From Chanos chanos (taxonomy: Eukaryota > Chordata > Actinopteri > Gonorynchiformes > Chanidae), in contig NC_044500.1 of NCBI RefSeq assembly GCF_902362185.1, positions 39,646,558 to 39,710,557 of the forward strand: a DNA stretch of 64,000 bases, given 5' to 3'. Below are positions 53,848 to 64,000 of the stretch, in pieces (position 1 is the first letter of the stretch; each line of letters opens with the position of its first letter). The position numbers and the translations under genes are program-made. The notes beneath the pieces are model-generated. The model was not told the DNA's origin and searched no databases. It saw only the letters and a program-made list of their open reading frames with translations.

Positions 53848-56800
53848 ATGACATCAGCTGAACCACAGAAGAAGATGGTTTCCTCTGTCTTCATCACTCT
53901 GGCATCCCCTTACAGAGCCACAATCACCCAACGGCCACACATACAACACAGCACCGTGGAAAAAGACACACAGCAATCAGCTGTACCTGTCAGCCATGGG
54001 AACGACTTCTCTGAAATGAAGTTGGCTAATACCCACAAAAAAGCTGCAGCTCTCTCGCAGGATGGACATAATGGACTGCAGACGTCTCCACTGGCACCGA
54101 CCAGCCCCAGAAACTCCCAGCCGGGATCTACGCTCGGTTCCTCTGTCTCCGGAACAGAGACCTATCCATCTTCCATGGTCGTACCTGGTTCATTTACCTC
54201 CAGAAATACAGAACTGTTAACAAGCAAAGTAGACGACAACACCGAAGGTAATGAGATAGCATTGCCATTAAAAGAATTAGTATGTTATATGGGAGGAGGG
54301 TATGTTGGACAAAACTGTGAGAGGTCAGGAAGATTAGATTCATACTTGTTCATATTACAGGGAGATTAAGGAACACTTTACTGTCTGTAGAGTTAATTTA
54401 GTTGTTTAGTACACTAGTTTACAAATTCATTGGTGATGTCTCCTTGATATAAAGGGACTGGAAAACAATTTTCAGAACATTTCAAAAAAGAAAATTCAGT
54501 CACTTAAAGAAAAATCTCAGCAACCCCCCCCCCCCCCCCCCCAAAAAAAACCTCTCATTTGCATTTGTGGATAATCTGTTAAAAATGCTGCCTGATTTTT
54601 TTCCTGGTCTCTCAGAGATTTTACCACCACCACCCCCTCTGCCGACACCCCTGGACTCTGAGCTCTCTGAGGACCCCACAGCACCCCTGCCCCCACCCCC
54701 AGTCCATGGGTTCTCTCCTGCTCCTCTTCAGTCTGTCCCCCAGCATGGACCACTAAGCGCCAAGTTTGAGGTAAGATATTAAGTCTCCCATCCTCATGTT
54801 CCTCTCAATTCGCAATTGTCCACATGCTCATGTTTCCAAAATGCACAAGGCCAAGTGTAACGGTGAACAAATGGAACAGAGACTGTCTCATGTATGCCTG
54901 GTATCAGTACTTCAGGAGGAAGAAAGGTCTGACTCTGATTCGGATTGTGAGTACATCTGCAGAATGAATCTGAATGAAAATGAGCCTTTGGAGAAAAAAT
55001 CTGTCTTGAATTGCACTCATCAAAAGATACAGCCAATCTCACACTCAGAATTTACATTAACTTTTATTCATTTAGCAGACGCTCTTATTTAAAGTGACTT
55101 CCAAGAGAGGCAGAATACAAACCAAGCATGTAATTTTAGTGAAATTCTGTAGACTTTATTATTGTGGGCTGCATTGCACAGAGGATGCAATGAAAGCTGA
55201 CATCGTAGCATTAAGTAAACCCAAAGCCGTAGCATTCCTCTACACAAAACCCTCCCTCTAAAGGGGTATGAGTGACTGTATGTACTTTTCCCATGAACTC
55301 TGTCTGCGCGTGGGGCTACCTTTCTGCCTTACTGCCGCGTAATTACTTCAGAGGAATATTCTCTGCACTTTCAGGAGCCCATGAAGTTACTGTGTCCATT
55401 CACAATGTGTCCTTACTGCACGCATCAGTCACAGTGTGTATTTTATACAGTTTAGAAGTAATTAGTATGAGCATTAAACGTTCGAGTAAACTTCAGATGG
55501 GTGGTGTGTTAGACTTCAGAAATATGGTGGACAGATGGAATGCGGTGTTTTGATGTGATTTACGAGAAAATAGAATGGTCTGATCAGTTGCTCTGAAATG
55601 GAGCATGTTTAATTATGATGTTTTGCCTGAAGCTCTTATTTATTTGGTTTCCTATTTTTATTACTAAGTAGCTCACATACAAAAACAAACCTTTGGAAAT
55701 ATTTTATGAGCACTGCATTCTTATGTATCTCTAAAGTGTTTCTCATAACCCACAAAAATAGTTCAACAGAAGAGCATTCTGCTGAGATGAAAAAGTATCA
55801 GTCAAACATTTTCTTTGTGATGTTGCCTTGCACTTACAATCATATAATATACTTATTTCTGTATTATTACCCCTCATCAATGTTCTGTGATTATAGACCA
55901 AAACAGCTGCAAAACAACAAGAGGACACACCTCCCCCTGGTGGAGTAAAACACAATGAAGCAACTGTGGCACCTCACAGCAATTTGGAACAGGAGGTGCA
56001 CCCAGAGAGCAAAGGCATGTATTTATGGAGAGAAAAACACACCAGTTGTTAATTAATTTTTCCCCCTTGATATTAACCTCATAGTTTGTATGTTTTTCAG
56101 ATGTCTGTGGATTTTGTCGCAAAACTGTGGCTCTAAGTGAGCCTGCCATAGAGGCTTTGAACAGAACTTACCACGCAAGCTGCTTCCAGTGCAGACAGTG
56201 TGAAGTCCCCTTAGCAGGCAAAATATACTACAATAAGGCTGGAATTCCACTCTGTGAAGACTGCTATCAGGTACAAGCAGCTGAGGGTCAAAGCAACTTT
56301 TTTAACAAATGCTGGCACAAGATAGATTCACAGTCTGCACAAATTCACACACTTATGAATATTTAACACGGGGCGTGCATATGCATGGTTCAATTTGCAT
56401 ATTCTAAGCATTAACTTTCATCTTGTGGGACAATCGCAGGCAAGTTTGGAGCCCTGCTGGGCATGTGGTGAAGTCATTAAGGATCACATGATACGAGCGC
56501 TGGAGCGAGCCTACCACCCACCCTGCTTTGTCTGTACAACTTGTAATCAAGCTATTGGTGAACAGAGGTTTGCACAGGGTGAGGTAGGAGAGGTGTACTG
56601 CCTACAGGACTACTACAGGTAAATAATGACCATGCAAATCTATGTTCTTTTAAGAATATGCACGTTCTTTCTTTTCTTGACCCTGCAGTCGGCAATGAAA
56701 ACTGTCAACGCTAGGTGGTATTCATGCTGAAATACAGGAATAAGGAGGAAAAAGAGGAAATTCCTGAATATAAGTGGATCATACAATTGTAGCTGTTGCA

Positions 56801-57232
56801 GTGACAGGAAGGTATCAGTTGCCAAAGAGCAGTGGTGTGAGTAATGGTTCTCTTTGCTGTGTTGTCGGGTAAAGGAAATACGCACCTCAGTGCAGCGTCT
56901 GTGCACAGCTCATCATCCCTCGTGAGGATGGTACTGATAGTTATACAGTGGAATGTCTTGGACGCTCTTTCCATGAGGACTGCTACCGTTGTGAGGTATG
57001 TGCTTATGGACCTGAGACTCTCACTGTAATGTGTGTAGGCAAATGTATGTGAGTTGAATGTGTGTAAGTGCATTCTCTCTCTCTCTCTCTATCTCTCTCT
57101 CTCACTTCCCTTTATAAGGTATGCAAAGTACTGCTTTCCCCAGAGCCAAATGAACAGGGTTGTCACCCACTGGAAGGACAGATACTTTGCAAACCCTGTC
57201 ACCTGACACTGGTCCAAGCAGTGCAGCACTAA
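53848..57232 (+). CDS. fblim1: Filamin-binding LIM protein 1 (migfilin)
   Basis: A cytoskeletal adaptor that links filamin to kindlin-2 and adhesion sites. Firm exons: E1 53848-54247; E2 54616-54770; LIM exons 56101-56270, 56440-56618, 56875-56995 and 57119-57232 (TAA). Between E2 and the first LIM exon a phase 0-to-1 linker is required; two candidates exist and are listed separately, giving 389 or 418 aa (human 373, from memory). Seen: the N-terminal filamin-binding motif KKMVSSVFITLASPYR (human KRVASSVFITLAPPRR); a Pro-rich region ILPPPPPLPTP; and three LIM domains with the expected Cys/His pairs: CGFC to CEDC, CWAC to the YCLQDYY end of LIM2, and CSVC to CKPCH. E1 starts four bases after its acceptor. 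The C-terminus (LTLVQAVQH) differs from human. Confidence 0.93.
54522..54549. repeat. Poly-C then poly-A run in fblim1 intron
   Basis: About 19 C followed by 8 A, roughly 70 bases before the acceptor of the 54616 exon. Confidence 0.93.
54916..54946 (+). CDS. fblim1: fblim1 candidate linker exon A (31 nt)
   Basis: TACTTCAG precedes it and GTGAGT follows. It encodes EEERSDSDSD and leaves phase 1, joining the LIM1 exon as D-YVCGFC. It uses canonical sites and is short and acidic. If spliced to linker candidate B it would meet a TGA, so the two should be mutually exclusive. Confidence 0.45.
55055..55112. mobile_element. Fragment of a common teleost interspersed repeat
   Basis: TTTATTCATTTAGCAGACGC followed by TCTTATTTAAAGTGACTTCCAA is a diverged match to the widespread fish element whose core is ATTTAGCAGACGCTTTTATC, then CAAAGCGACTTACA. 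Only this end is recognisable. The family name would need a repeat-library search. Confidence 0.55.
55897..56014 (+). CDS. fblim1: fblim1 candidate linker exon B (118 nt, GC donor)
   Basis: TTATAG precedes it. It reads TKTAAKQQEDTPPPGG and on to LEQEVHPESK without stops, and leaves phase 1 only if the donor is AAAG followed by GCATGT, a GC-AG intron. An internal GT donor (CCTG then GTGGAG) would also give phase 1 with a shorter exon. The hydrophilic Pro-containing text fits a migfilin linker. Confidence 0.45.
57070..57105. repeat. CT microsatellite before the last fblim1 exon
   Basis: A (CT)n run with one TATC interruption. It forms the pyrimidine tract of the last intron of fblim1, whose acceptor (TATAAG) is at 57118. 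Confidence 0.93.
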
Positions 57233-58090
57233 ACTGTGCAACAACCTCAGAGCCAGACTGGAGAAATGAGCAAATGAGGACAAATCCACATGAAAAGGGC
57301 ATCTTCAGAGAGGAAGGTTTTTAAAGACAGCTGGCCGGCAGTTTGAATGGGAGATCTTTTAAAAAGGGAGAGCAGAATTTTGTTTTTCATTATAGTATTA
57401 ATTCATTTAAGATTACATAATATTACCCTATTTTTATACAAACAAAGCCTGAATTTAGATTCTTTTCAAATTCCCATTTACATGAATAATGTACAACACA
57501 TTTATCTCTTTTTGCTATTTAACCTGGTATTTTGCACCCTGATGTAATATGCACCAATAAAAGGCAATGCACCAAAGATATTTATTCAACAGCAATAAAG
57601 TATTACGGCATCTCTCTCCTCTACATCTTCTATTTTCTTCATTCTTTGTATCTTCACCTCGCCAGTTTATGAATAAATAAACTAATATATTTGAGGTTTC
57701 GACTCGTTGTTTGCACTATTGTTCATTTCTAATTGACATCTGTTCTGACATGATCCTCAGCAAAGGATATAAGTTCATAAAACAGTCAATATTACTCGTT
57801 GAAGCAGTACTGTTATTACGAAAATCTAATAGAGATTGTACGATTGTCGCATTACCTCGGGAGCACGGCTGTCACGACACATTGTATGATGTGCGGTCGC
57901 CGTCACTAAAAAAAGCATAAATGCGCGCGCCCTGTCATCGGAGGTTCACACGCACGGATTCGGAGTGGGTAGGCCAGAATCCTTTTCACACGATCTCACG
58001 GCGTTCATTTCGCAAGGCGGATTTCCCGACGGTCAGATTAAAAAGACGTGAGAGAGCATATGTTTATGAACGGGAAAAGGAAAACACAGA
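57233..58090. other. fblim1 3' UTR, spen promoter and spen 5' UTR
   Basis: AATAAA at 57556-57561 and 57594-57599 give an fblim1 3' UTR of about 350-390 bases. From about 57.9 kb the sequence becomes richer in CpG (GCGCGCGCC near 57.92 kb, ACGGCG, CGGCGC), which marks the spen promoter and 5' UTR. The transcription start is not resolvable by eye. Confidence 0.5.
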
Positions 58091-61000
58091 ATGGTTCGGG
58101 AAACCAGACACCTTTGGGTGGGAAATTTACCCGAACATGTTCGAGAGGAGAAAATTGTTGAACATTTTAAACGGTGAGTTACACAACAGGGTAGTTATTC
58201 GAAAGAACGGCGCGCGCTGTATCCATTGCAGATAGCTAGCCAGAGGGTATATCGACACCACGGCCTTTGGTCTTCGACAAGAACCGATTCCAACAGTAGT
58301 GAGAAACAAGAAGGATAGCGTAAGCGTCTGTAAAAGTGTAACTTACTGCTAGGGTCTCACTGTGCTCTATATTTACCAAAGCACGTGTAGGTTTTGCTCT
58401 TTTTTGTACCACAAAACCTAAGAATAGCTAGCTGATAAGCGCCTGCTAGCCAGCTAGCAAAGCTAAACTCATCGAGCTATTTTACTAGCTTGGCAGTACT
58501 AACCAGTCAGCTAACTTTACTGTGGAGTAATGTGTTCTGGTTAATAAAGGTATTGTTGGACATATTTTTAACTGTCAAATAGGTAAGTAATATGCACACG
58601 CTTTTCGACGTATTGTATTTGGGTAAAGTGATGTACAGTCTTAATTCCATGTTAGCTGGTCATTAACTAACAGCTAAGCGCCTTGACAAGCTTCTGTAGA
58701 GAAATCTAACGCTAGGATTTTAGCTAGCTAGCTTACAGCGATAGCTTGTTTGCATGGAAGGTATTTGACGAGCTAGTTGCCTAGCTAACGTGAAGATTTT
58801 AGTCCCTGATTCCTGTCCTATTCCACCGTTTAAATACTGGGTCCTGGTAACGTATCCGTTACAGTAAGAAAATGTATTATTAACGGGGTTTTTTTTTCTG
58901 GCAGAAGCACGAAAATAAACAAGGTAACCAGTGGTTGCCTCGTAACCAACGACCGTCTTAAAGCATTGCATTGAAATTGCCATCTTGAATCTTGTCTTAG
59001 CTGGTCAAGCCTGTATGGTGCGTTCTTGTTGGCAACATTATATCAGGTTTTTCACTACCACCACTGACGTACGGTTCATTAATTAAGTACTTGTGACGTT
59101 AATTGATCGTATAATCTTCCCTTTACTGATATAGATTTATTTATAAAACTTTCTCTCTCTGGGGAGGATACACTAACTGTAACAGTCTTTAGACCGGGAA
59201 GCTGAATAGACGCTTAAGTACCTCCTCAGCTTGGAATCTGATGTGTGGTCTGTAATAATCAGGCTGCATAAATATATTGTAATAATTGACATAAATTTGT
59301 ATTAAGATCTTACTTCAGGTTTTCCTGTTCAAGAGTCTAGTATTTTTGAAACGTTAAACAGTTAATTGATGCTTGAAAACTGAAAGTATTTTATTAACTT
59401 TTTTGTGTGTAGTACTCCAAAAGTGGCCAGTTAGGATTTATTAAGTCGACTGTACCTGGACCCTTCCAAATATCCCTGATATTTTTTTACCCTGTACTTA
59501 CTCTTATTGCTCTGCTCCATCTAAAAGAATCCACTAAACTTTATCCAAAATGAATAATGTTAATCACGTCGCTGTATTTTTCCTGCTCTTGTTTGGCATT
59601 TATACTGACTGAGTGTCGCAATTGGAAAAAATACAGTAATTTAATATTCTCCTACATGTTTTTGGATTTTCCTGAGCGACAAAATAGTTGTGCCCACACT
59701 GCTGACCTTGTGTTACGTCCCTCTGATTAGTACGCATTCTCTGCTGTTTATTATGGTTTGATCAACTATTGTATGTAGCTACCAAATATGGTATAATCCG
59801 TCACCAGGTCCCAACATAATCATTGTTTACGTACTGCTCCTCTCCTCCTCAGGTATGGGCGAGTGGAGAGTGTCAAGGTCCTGCGGAAGCGGGGCTCAGA
59901 GGGCGGTGTGGCAGCCTTTGTGGATTTTGTTGACATCAAAAGTGCTCAGAAAGCTCACAATGCAGTCAACAAAATGGGGGACAGAGACCTACGCACTGAT
60001 TACAATGAGCCTGGATCTGTCCCAAGTGCCGTGCGGGGTTTGGATGACAATTCCCCCTCTAGCAGTCATACGAGGGATGTTTCGGGGTTCTCGAGGGGTG
60101 CCGTGGGGCCAGTTTATGGGCCCCCGGTGTCTCTCCACACCAGAGAGGGGCGCTATGAACGCAGACTAGACGGGTAAGTGGACAAGGTCTCCCTCTGAAG
60201 TGCAGGGGAACTATGGTGTCAGATTAAGGCATTACCCACTATCAAAGGGCTTTACTTTTGGTTTGGAAAAAGAGCACATTTCATTTCAGGTCAATAGAAC
60301 ATAATCTAGGGATATCTTCCTCATTCTCAGCGACCTGCCTTCGCACATGGAATTATTAATCCATATATAATTTTAATTTTATGATTGTATGGATATCAGG
60401 TATATTTGTACGATGTGTGGGATACACTGTGTGAGCCATATCCCGTTTCCAAGTTGGATATCATCCTTGTGGAAAATATCCTAGTAAGTGTGGATATCCC
60501 ATTTGTGGAGAAATACCCGGTGAGTTTTGGATTAAGGGTCCTGTTGGATACTACCTAAACTTGCCTTGGATCTCCCTATTTGGAAATACACATTTACCTG
60601 TGATGGATTAAGTACGTAAGCATTTTTTTAAAATGAAAAGGTAGTCTCGCGCAAATTTTGATTTTCTCGATCAGCTCCTTTCTCCCCCCCCATGATTCAT
60701 CTGGGTGTGATGCCTTTTGTCTCACATAATGCAATGGAAGTCCCGGAGGTGTGTACTCTTCTGGATGTAAGAGAAACTAAACATCAGTTTGAGCTGGTGA
60801 ACGTTGTAATTCCAGAGTGTTCCTGGATTAATTTTGGTGTTAGAACCCCATTACTCCCAACCTTTGTCATCGTCGATTATCGCCAAACAGTTCAACTGAG
60901 AGCTATTTGCTTGTATTAGACACGAACTGAACATTGCCTGACGTTTGGAGCGTAAATCATGTCAAGAAGCTTTTAAGTCATTTTAATGGTGACTTTGAAG

Positions 61001-64000
61001 ACCAACCAGAAGAAATAACTTTTGGATGGACAGAGGAACCTAGTCCCAATAAGTTATGGATCTAACCCTGATTTGGATGTATGGGATCTGGCTGTGCAAG
61101 CCCTTTGCTGGATTACTCAACTGCTGTGTGGATATACCGGCATATCACCTCCACACCGAGTCCTGTGGGGTTTTGACTAGAAGTGTGAAGCAAATTGATC
61201 TGCAAGTGAGCTGATGGATCCTTCTATTTCCAAAGGGATGCCACTGAACTTGCACGAACTGTTGGAATACCCCAAATGTTTTTTTGTTTTTTTAATCCTA
61301 AAAAAGTAATCTGTGAGAATAGACTGGGATTATTTTATTTATCTTTTTTCTCTCTCTGTTATTTTCCTGCTCTGCACAGCAGTAACAAGATACTGGAAGT
61401 GAACTAATTATCACATTTGGGACACATCTCTGGCTTGCAGTTGATCTCTGGATTACCCTGCCGTATGAAAAAGTTGGATATTATTTTATTTATGGACTGC
61501 AGCTGTCAAATATGAGAGACAGTGTCTCAGTTTTACTAGTTACTTATGTGCATTTTACAAGGAGCGCGATATTATTTTTACATAATTTACAGCGTACGTG
61601 CCCTTAGTTTTAAAAGAAACCCATCATATTCTGTTTGAATTTTTCTGGTCTTTGGATAATGCCTGCTACTGCAAGCCCCTCTTCTATACCGATGGCACAC
61701 AGAAGATATTTTTAGCTCCAGACCTCAAGCAAGATACTTCGCCTGTTCTTCTGTCTCCTTTTTGCCTTCACAAATTTTTTGGCTCACACATTTGTCCTCC
61801 TTTATTGTATTTGGGATTATGTAGGTTCAGTTACTGCCCTCAAAAGGTTGGTATTTCCCAGGCTTTTACATCTTTGCGCTTTTTTTTTTCCCTCTATCTA
61901 ACCCAGATATGCACCATGCCTCTTTCCCCTTTTTTTCTCCACTAACTTGTACAGCTTGTAGAGAAAAGGCACTGCTTGTTTGTACAGAAGGGTTCTGCAG
62001 GTTCCTTCTAGGCAGCCGCTTGTTTTATACCCCTGACTCTATCTATATGTTTGTCTCCTCCTTTTCCCTCTTGCTTTTGTCCTTGTGGATGTTAGCCCTT
62101 ACTGTGCTAAAGTTTTGCTTGTGTTAATTTTCATATCAAATCGCACCAAAAATGCCTGTAACACAATATGAGTTCCTCCTGAAGAGCTGATCTGAAATGA
62201 TTTCTTTCCCATGGCGATGAAGAATTTCGAAACAGCTGAGGGGAGGGGGTGGGTCAAATGTCGGTTTTTGGGAAAAAATCATCATCAGCTGTACGTGCCT
62301 TTTCAGTGCTGTTACATTTTATGAGCCGCGGAGAGAATCACACCTAGTTAATTTCCTTAAGTGCGACAGAGTGCTTTTTTGTTCACTTGAATGTCAACGA
62401 TAGCAACAGGGTCTCTCTTTTATTTTTCTTTTCATGAGCATATACAATGCGTATTCCGAACTGCAGTGGTACATCTGTGCTTACTTTTGAATCACTTATG
62501 TCCTCTGTTCCTCTCACACCCAAAGTTAGGATCTAGGAAATCCTAAAATGTAACTATTTAAGTAAATTCAAATAGCATACAAACTATGAATAAAACTATG
62601 GGTGGTTGCCGTAAAAACTGGGAATAAAACATGTACCTCAAACACACTTATAAACTTGAGTCCATATTTAAAATTCAGAATTAATCTAGTTAGTTTAAAG
62701 ATTCTTAGCTGCAGCTACACACTACCTCATGTAATGCAGTATCTAACCATACAGAATTGTGCAACCATACAGAATTGTGCAACCATGCACTATGCAAGAA
62801 AGTGATTGAAAGACATTTTATCATCCATTTATTTTAAGGAAATTCTTCACCCTGTGAAGTGGCTGAAAGGACACACACACACACCCAAACATGCCCACAC
62901 ACACACACACACACAAAACATGCTCTTTGGTTAGACACTGCTAAACAGCCACAGTAACAGTGTCAACTGCGGTTTGACATAATCACAATGGGTATGCCTT
63001 CAAGAAATTCACTTTACGTTTTTTTTTTTTTTTTTTTAATTGCATTTAAAATATCCGCCTCTCTTTTCCCCCCATTTCTGTTTCTGTCACTCTTTCACAG
63101 CAGCTCTGACAGTCGGGATCGAGCGTATGAACACAGTCCTTATGGACACCATGAGCGTGGCAGTACTTTTGATAGGCCACGGCACTACAACACAGACTAT
63201 TACCGTGACCGCACAATGTTTGCCTCTGGAGTCAGCTCCAGCCCTGCAGCCAGCACGATTAGTGGGGGATTTGATACCCCAGAGACTCATTTTGAGTCAC
63301 GAATCCGTGACCCCTTCAGCCTTTCCAGTGCTGCGCGCCGGGACCCGTACCGCGATGACAGAGGGCGGCGGGTTGATCGGACATACCATCACCGACGCAG
63401 CCGATCCTCTCACTCGTCACAGTCACGACACCCTTCCCCACAAAGGACCACAGGGCAAACACCCAAAGCCCCTCATTCCCCCAAGAGAGCCCCAGTTTCC
63501 CCAAGCCGAGGCCCACGATCACGTTCCCACAGTCGGTCATCCAGCTCTGACTCAGTGGGCAGCACCAGCAGTACTGGAAGTGGCAGGTATTGAGGGGAGT
63601 TGGTTGGGTGGGTCACACAAGACTCTCTGCTTCTCACTCTTAAATTTTATGAGCAGAGGTCATCATTTGTTCATGCTACATTCAGCACTGATTGTTGATC
63701 ATCTCTTTCCTACAGACACATCTGTGATCTTAGTAGATAAATCAGTCAGACAAATCCTAACTAGGTTGTAAGCATGTTTAACTTCTTCTGTTTTGAATTT
63801 GAATTTTTCAAAACAGAAAGTTCGACCTTGTTACATTTTTACGCCAGATGGAGGTGATGGTGTTTTCATCAGGGATATTCTCTTATTTCAACAGTAGTGA
63901 TTCAAATAGCAGTTCAAGTGAAGGATCCCGAGCGCGATCAGTTCAGTCTGCAGCCACTCATGTACCTCCAGCCCCTCCACCCCTGTCCTTGGATTCTGAT
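58091..64000 (+). CDS. spen: Msx2-interacting protein / SPEN (5' end; gene continues beyond the window)
   Basis: A very large nuclear co-repressor (human 3664 aa, from memory) with four N-terminal RRMs and a C-terminal SPOC domain; it acts in Notch/RBPJ repression and X inactivation. Exons in the window: E1 58091-58173; E2 59853-60173; E3 63101-63586; E4 63895 to the edge. They encode 332 residues. RRM1 is split by intron 1: E1 gives MVRETRHLWVGNLPEHVREE with RNP2 (LWVGNL), and E2 gives RYGRVESVKVLRKRGSEGGV with RNP1 (GGVAAFVDF), then DIKSAQKAHNAVNKMGDRDL. E3 encodes an Arg/Ser/His-rich region (AYEHSPYGHHERG) with many RS and SP pairs. E4 begins SSDSNSSSSEGSRARSVQSA, as in human. RRM2-4 lie outside. 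Start ATG is the conserved one; phase is 2 at each junction. Confidence 0.96.
58174..59852. other. spen: spen intron 1
   Basis: A 1.7-kb intron between the two halves of RRM1 (donor GTGAGT, acceptor CTCCTCAG). Its first 0.6 kb has five GCTAGC hexamers in two clusters (58427-58458 and 58723-58732). No coding signal otherwise. Confidence 0.8.
60174..63100. other. spen: spen intron 2 with a GGATTA/GGATAT-rich segment
   Basis: A 2.9-kb intron (donor GTAAGT, acceptor TTTCACAG). Between 60.36 and 61.82 kb the hexamer GGATTA or its complement TAATCC recurs nine times, with further GGATAT/ATATCC. A (CA)n tract lies at about 62871-62915, and a 20-bp direct duplication (ACCATACAGAATTGTGCA type) near 62747-62782. 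The open frames here (for example 61598-61945) resemble no family. Confidence 0.75.
62871..62915. repeat. CA microsatellite in spen intron 2
   Basis: Two (CA)n runs separated by CCAAACATGCC. Confidence 0.92.

Noticed and set aside
57921-58235. A 104-codon plus-strand frame over the spen start
   Set aside because: It runs in a different frame from the conserved MVRETRHLWVGN start at 58091 and passes through the donor at 58174.
61598-62127. Open frames in spen intron 2
   Set aside because: No family resemblance, T-rich codon use, and located between two well-supported spen exons.

Overview
The window is vertebrate nuclear DNA, and the gene content, small introns and abundant CA/TG microsatellites point to a ray-finned (teleost) fish. 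Every protein-coding gene I can support is the orthologue of a gene on human 1p36.13-p36.21. I see no rRNA, tRNA, CRISPR array, intact transposon or virus-like element. I cannot name the species.

Layout. Minus strand: crocc (rootletin, 37 coding exons, about 20.2 to 1.0 kb, apparently complete at 2031 aa); necap2 (8 coding exons, 27.6 to 24.7 kb, 260 aa); szrd1 (4 coding exons, 32.5 to 30.7 kb, 159 aa). Plus strand: fbxo42 (9 coding exons, 35.1 to 39.55 kb, 710 aa); slc25a34 (5 exons, 42.9 to 46.7 kb, 340 aa); tmem82 (6 exons, 47.6 to 49.7 kb, 324 aa); fblim1/migfilin (7 coding exons plus uncertain linker exons, 53.8 to 57.2 kb, about 389-418 aa); and the 5' end of spen (first four coding exons, 58.1 kb to the window edge). 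I placed splice sites by hand. Codon phase closes across every intron from start to stop, except at one ambiguous linker junction in fblim1.

How the genes relate. This is a conserved neighbourhood rather than a pathway. crocc builds the ciliary rootlet. necap2 is a clathrin/AP adaptor accessory. szrd1 is a small SUZ-domain protein. fbxo42 is a substrate receptor of an SCF ubiquitin ligase. slc25a34 is a mitochondrial inner-membrane carrier. tmem82 is a multi-pass membrane protein. fblim1 links filamin to adhesion sites. spen is a transcriptional co-repressor. szrd1 and fbxo42 are head to head. From remembered human gene order, the block slc25a34-tmem82-fblim1-spen is inverted relative to fbxo42-szrd1-necap2-crocc, so one inversion separates the two arrangements.

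The most unusual structure is in crocc intron 24. A 51-bp minisatellite has grown out of the exon 24 splice donor itself. Fifteen further copies of the exon end plus the donor follow the real one, at exactly 51-bp spacing. Other items worth checking are CA/TG repeats pressed against several crocc splice sites, a crocc acceptor preceded by poly-A instead of pyrimidines, alternative linker exons in fblim1 (one needing a GC donor), a possible upstream coding exon of fbxo42, and a cluster of GGATTA (OTX/PITX-type) sites in spen intron 2. I found no clear previously undescribed system.
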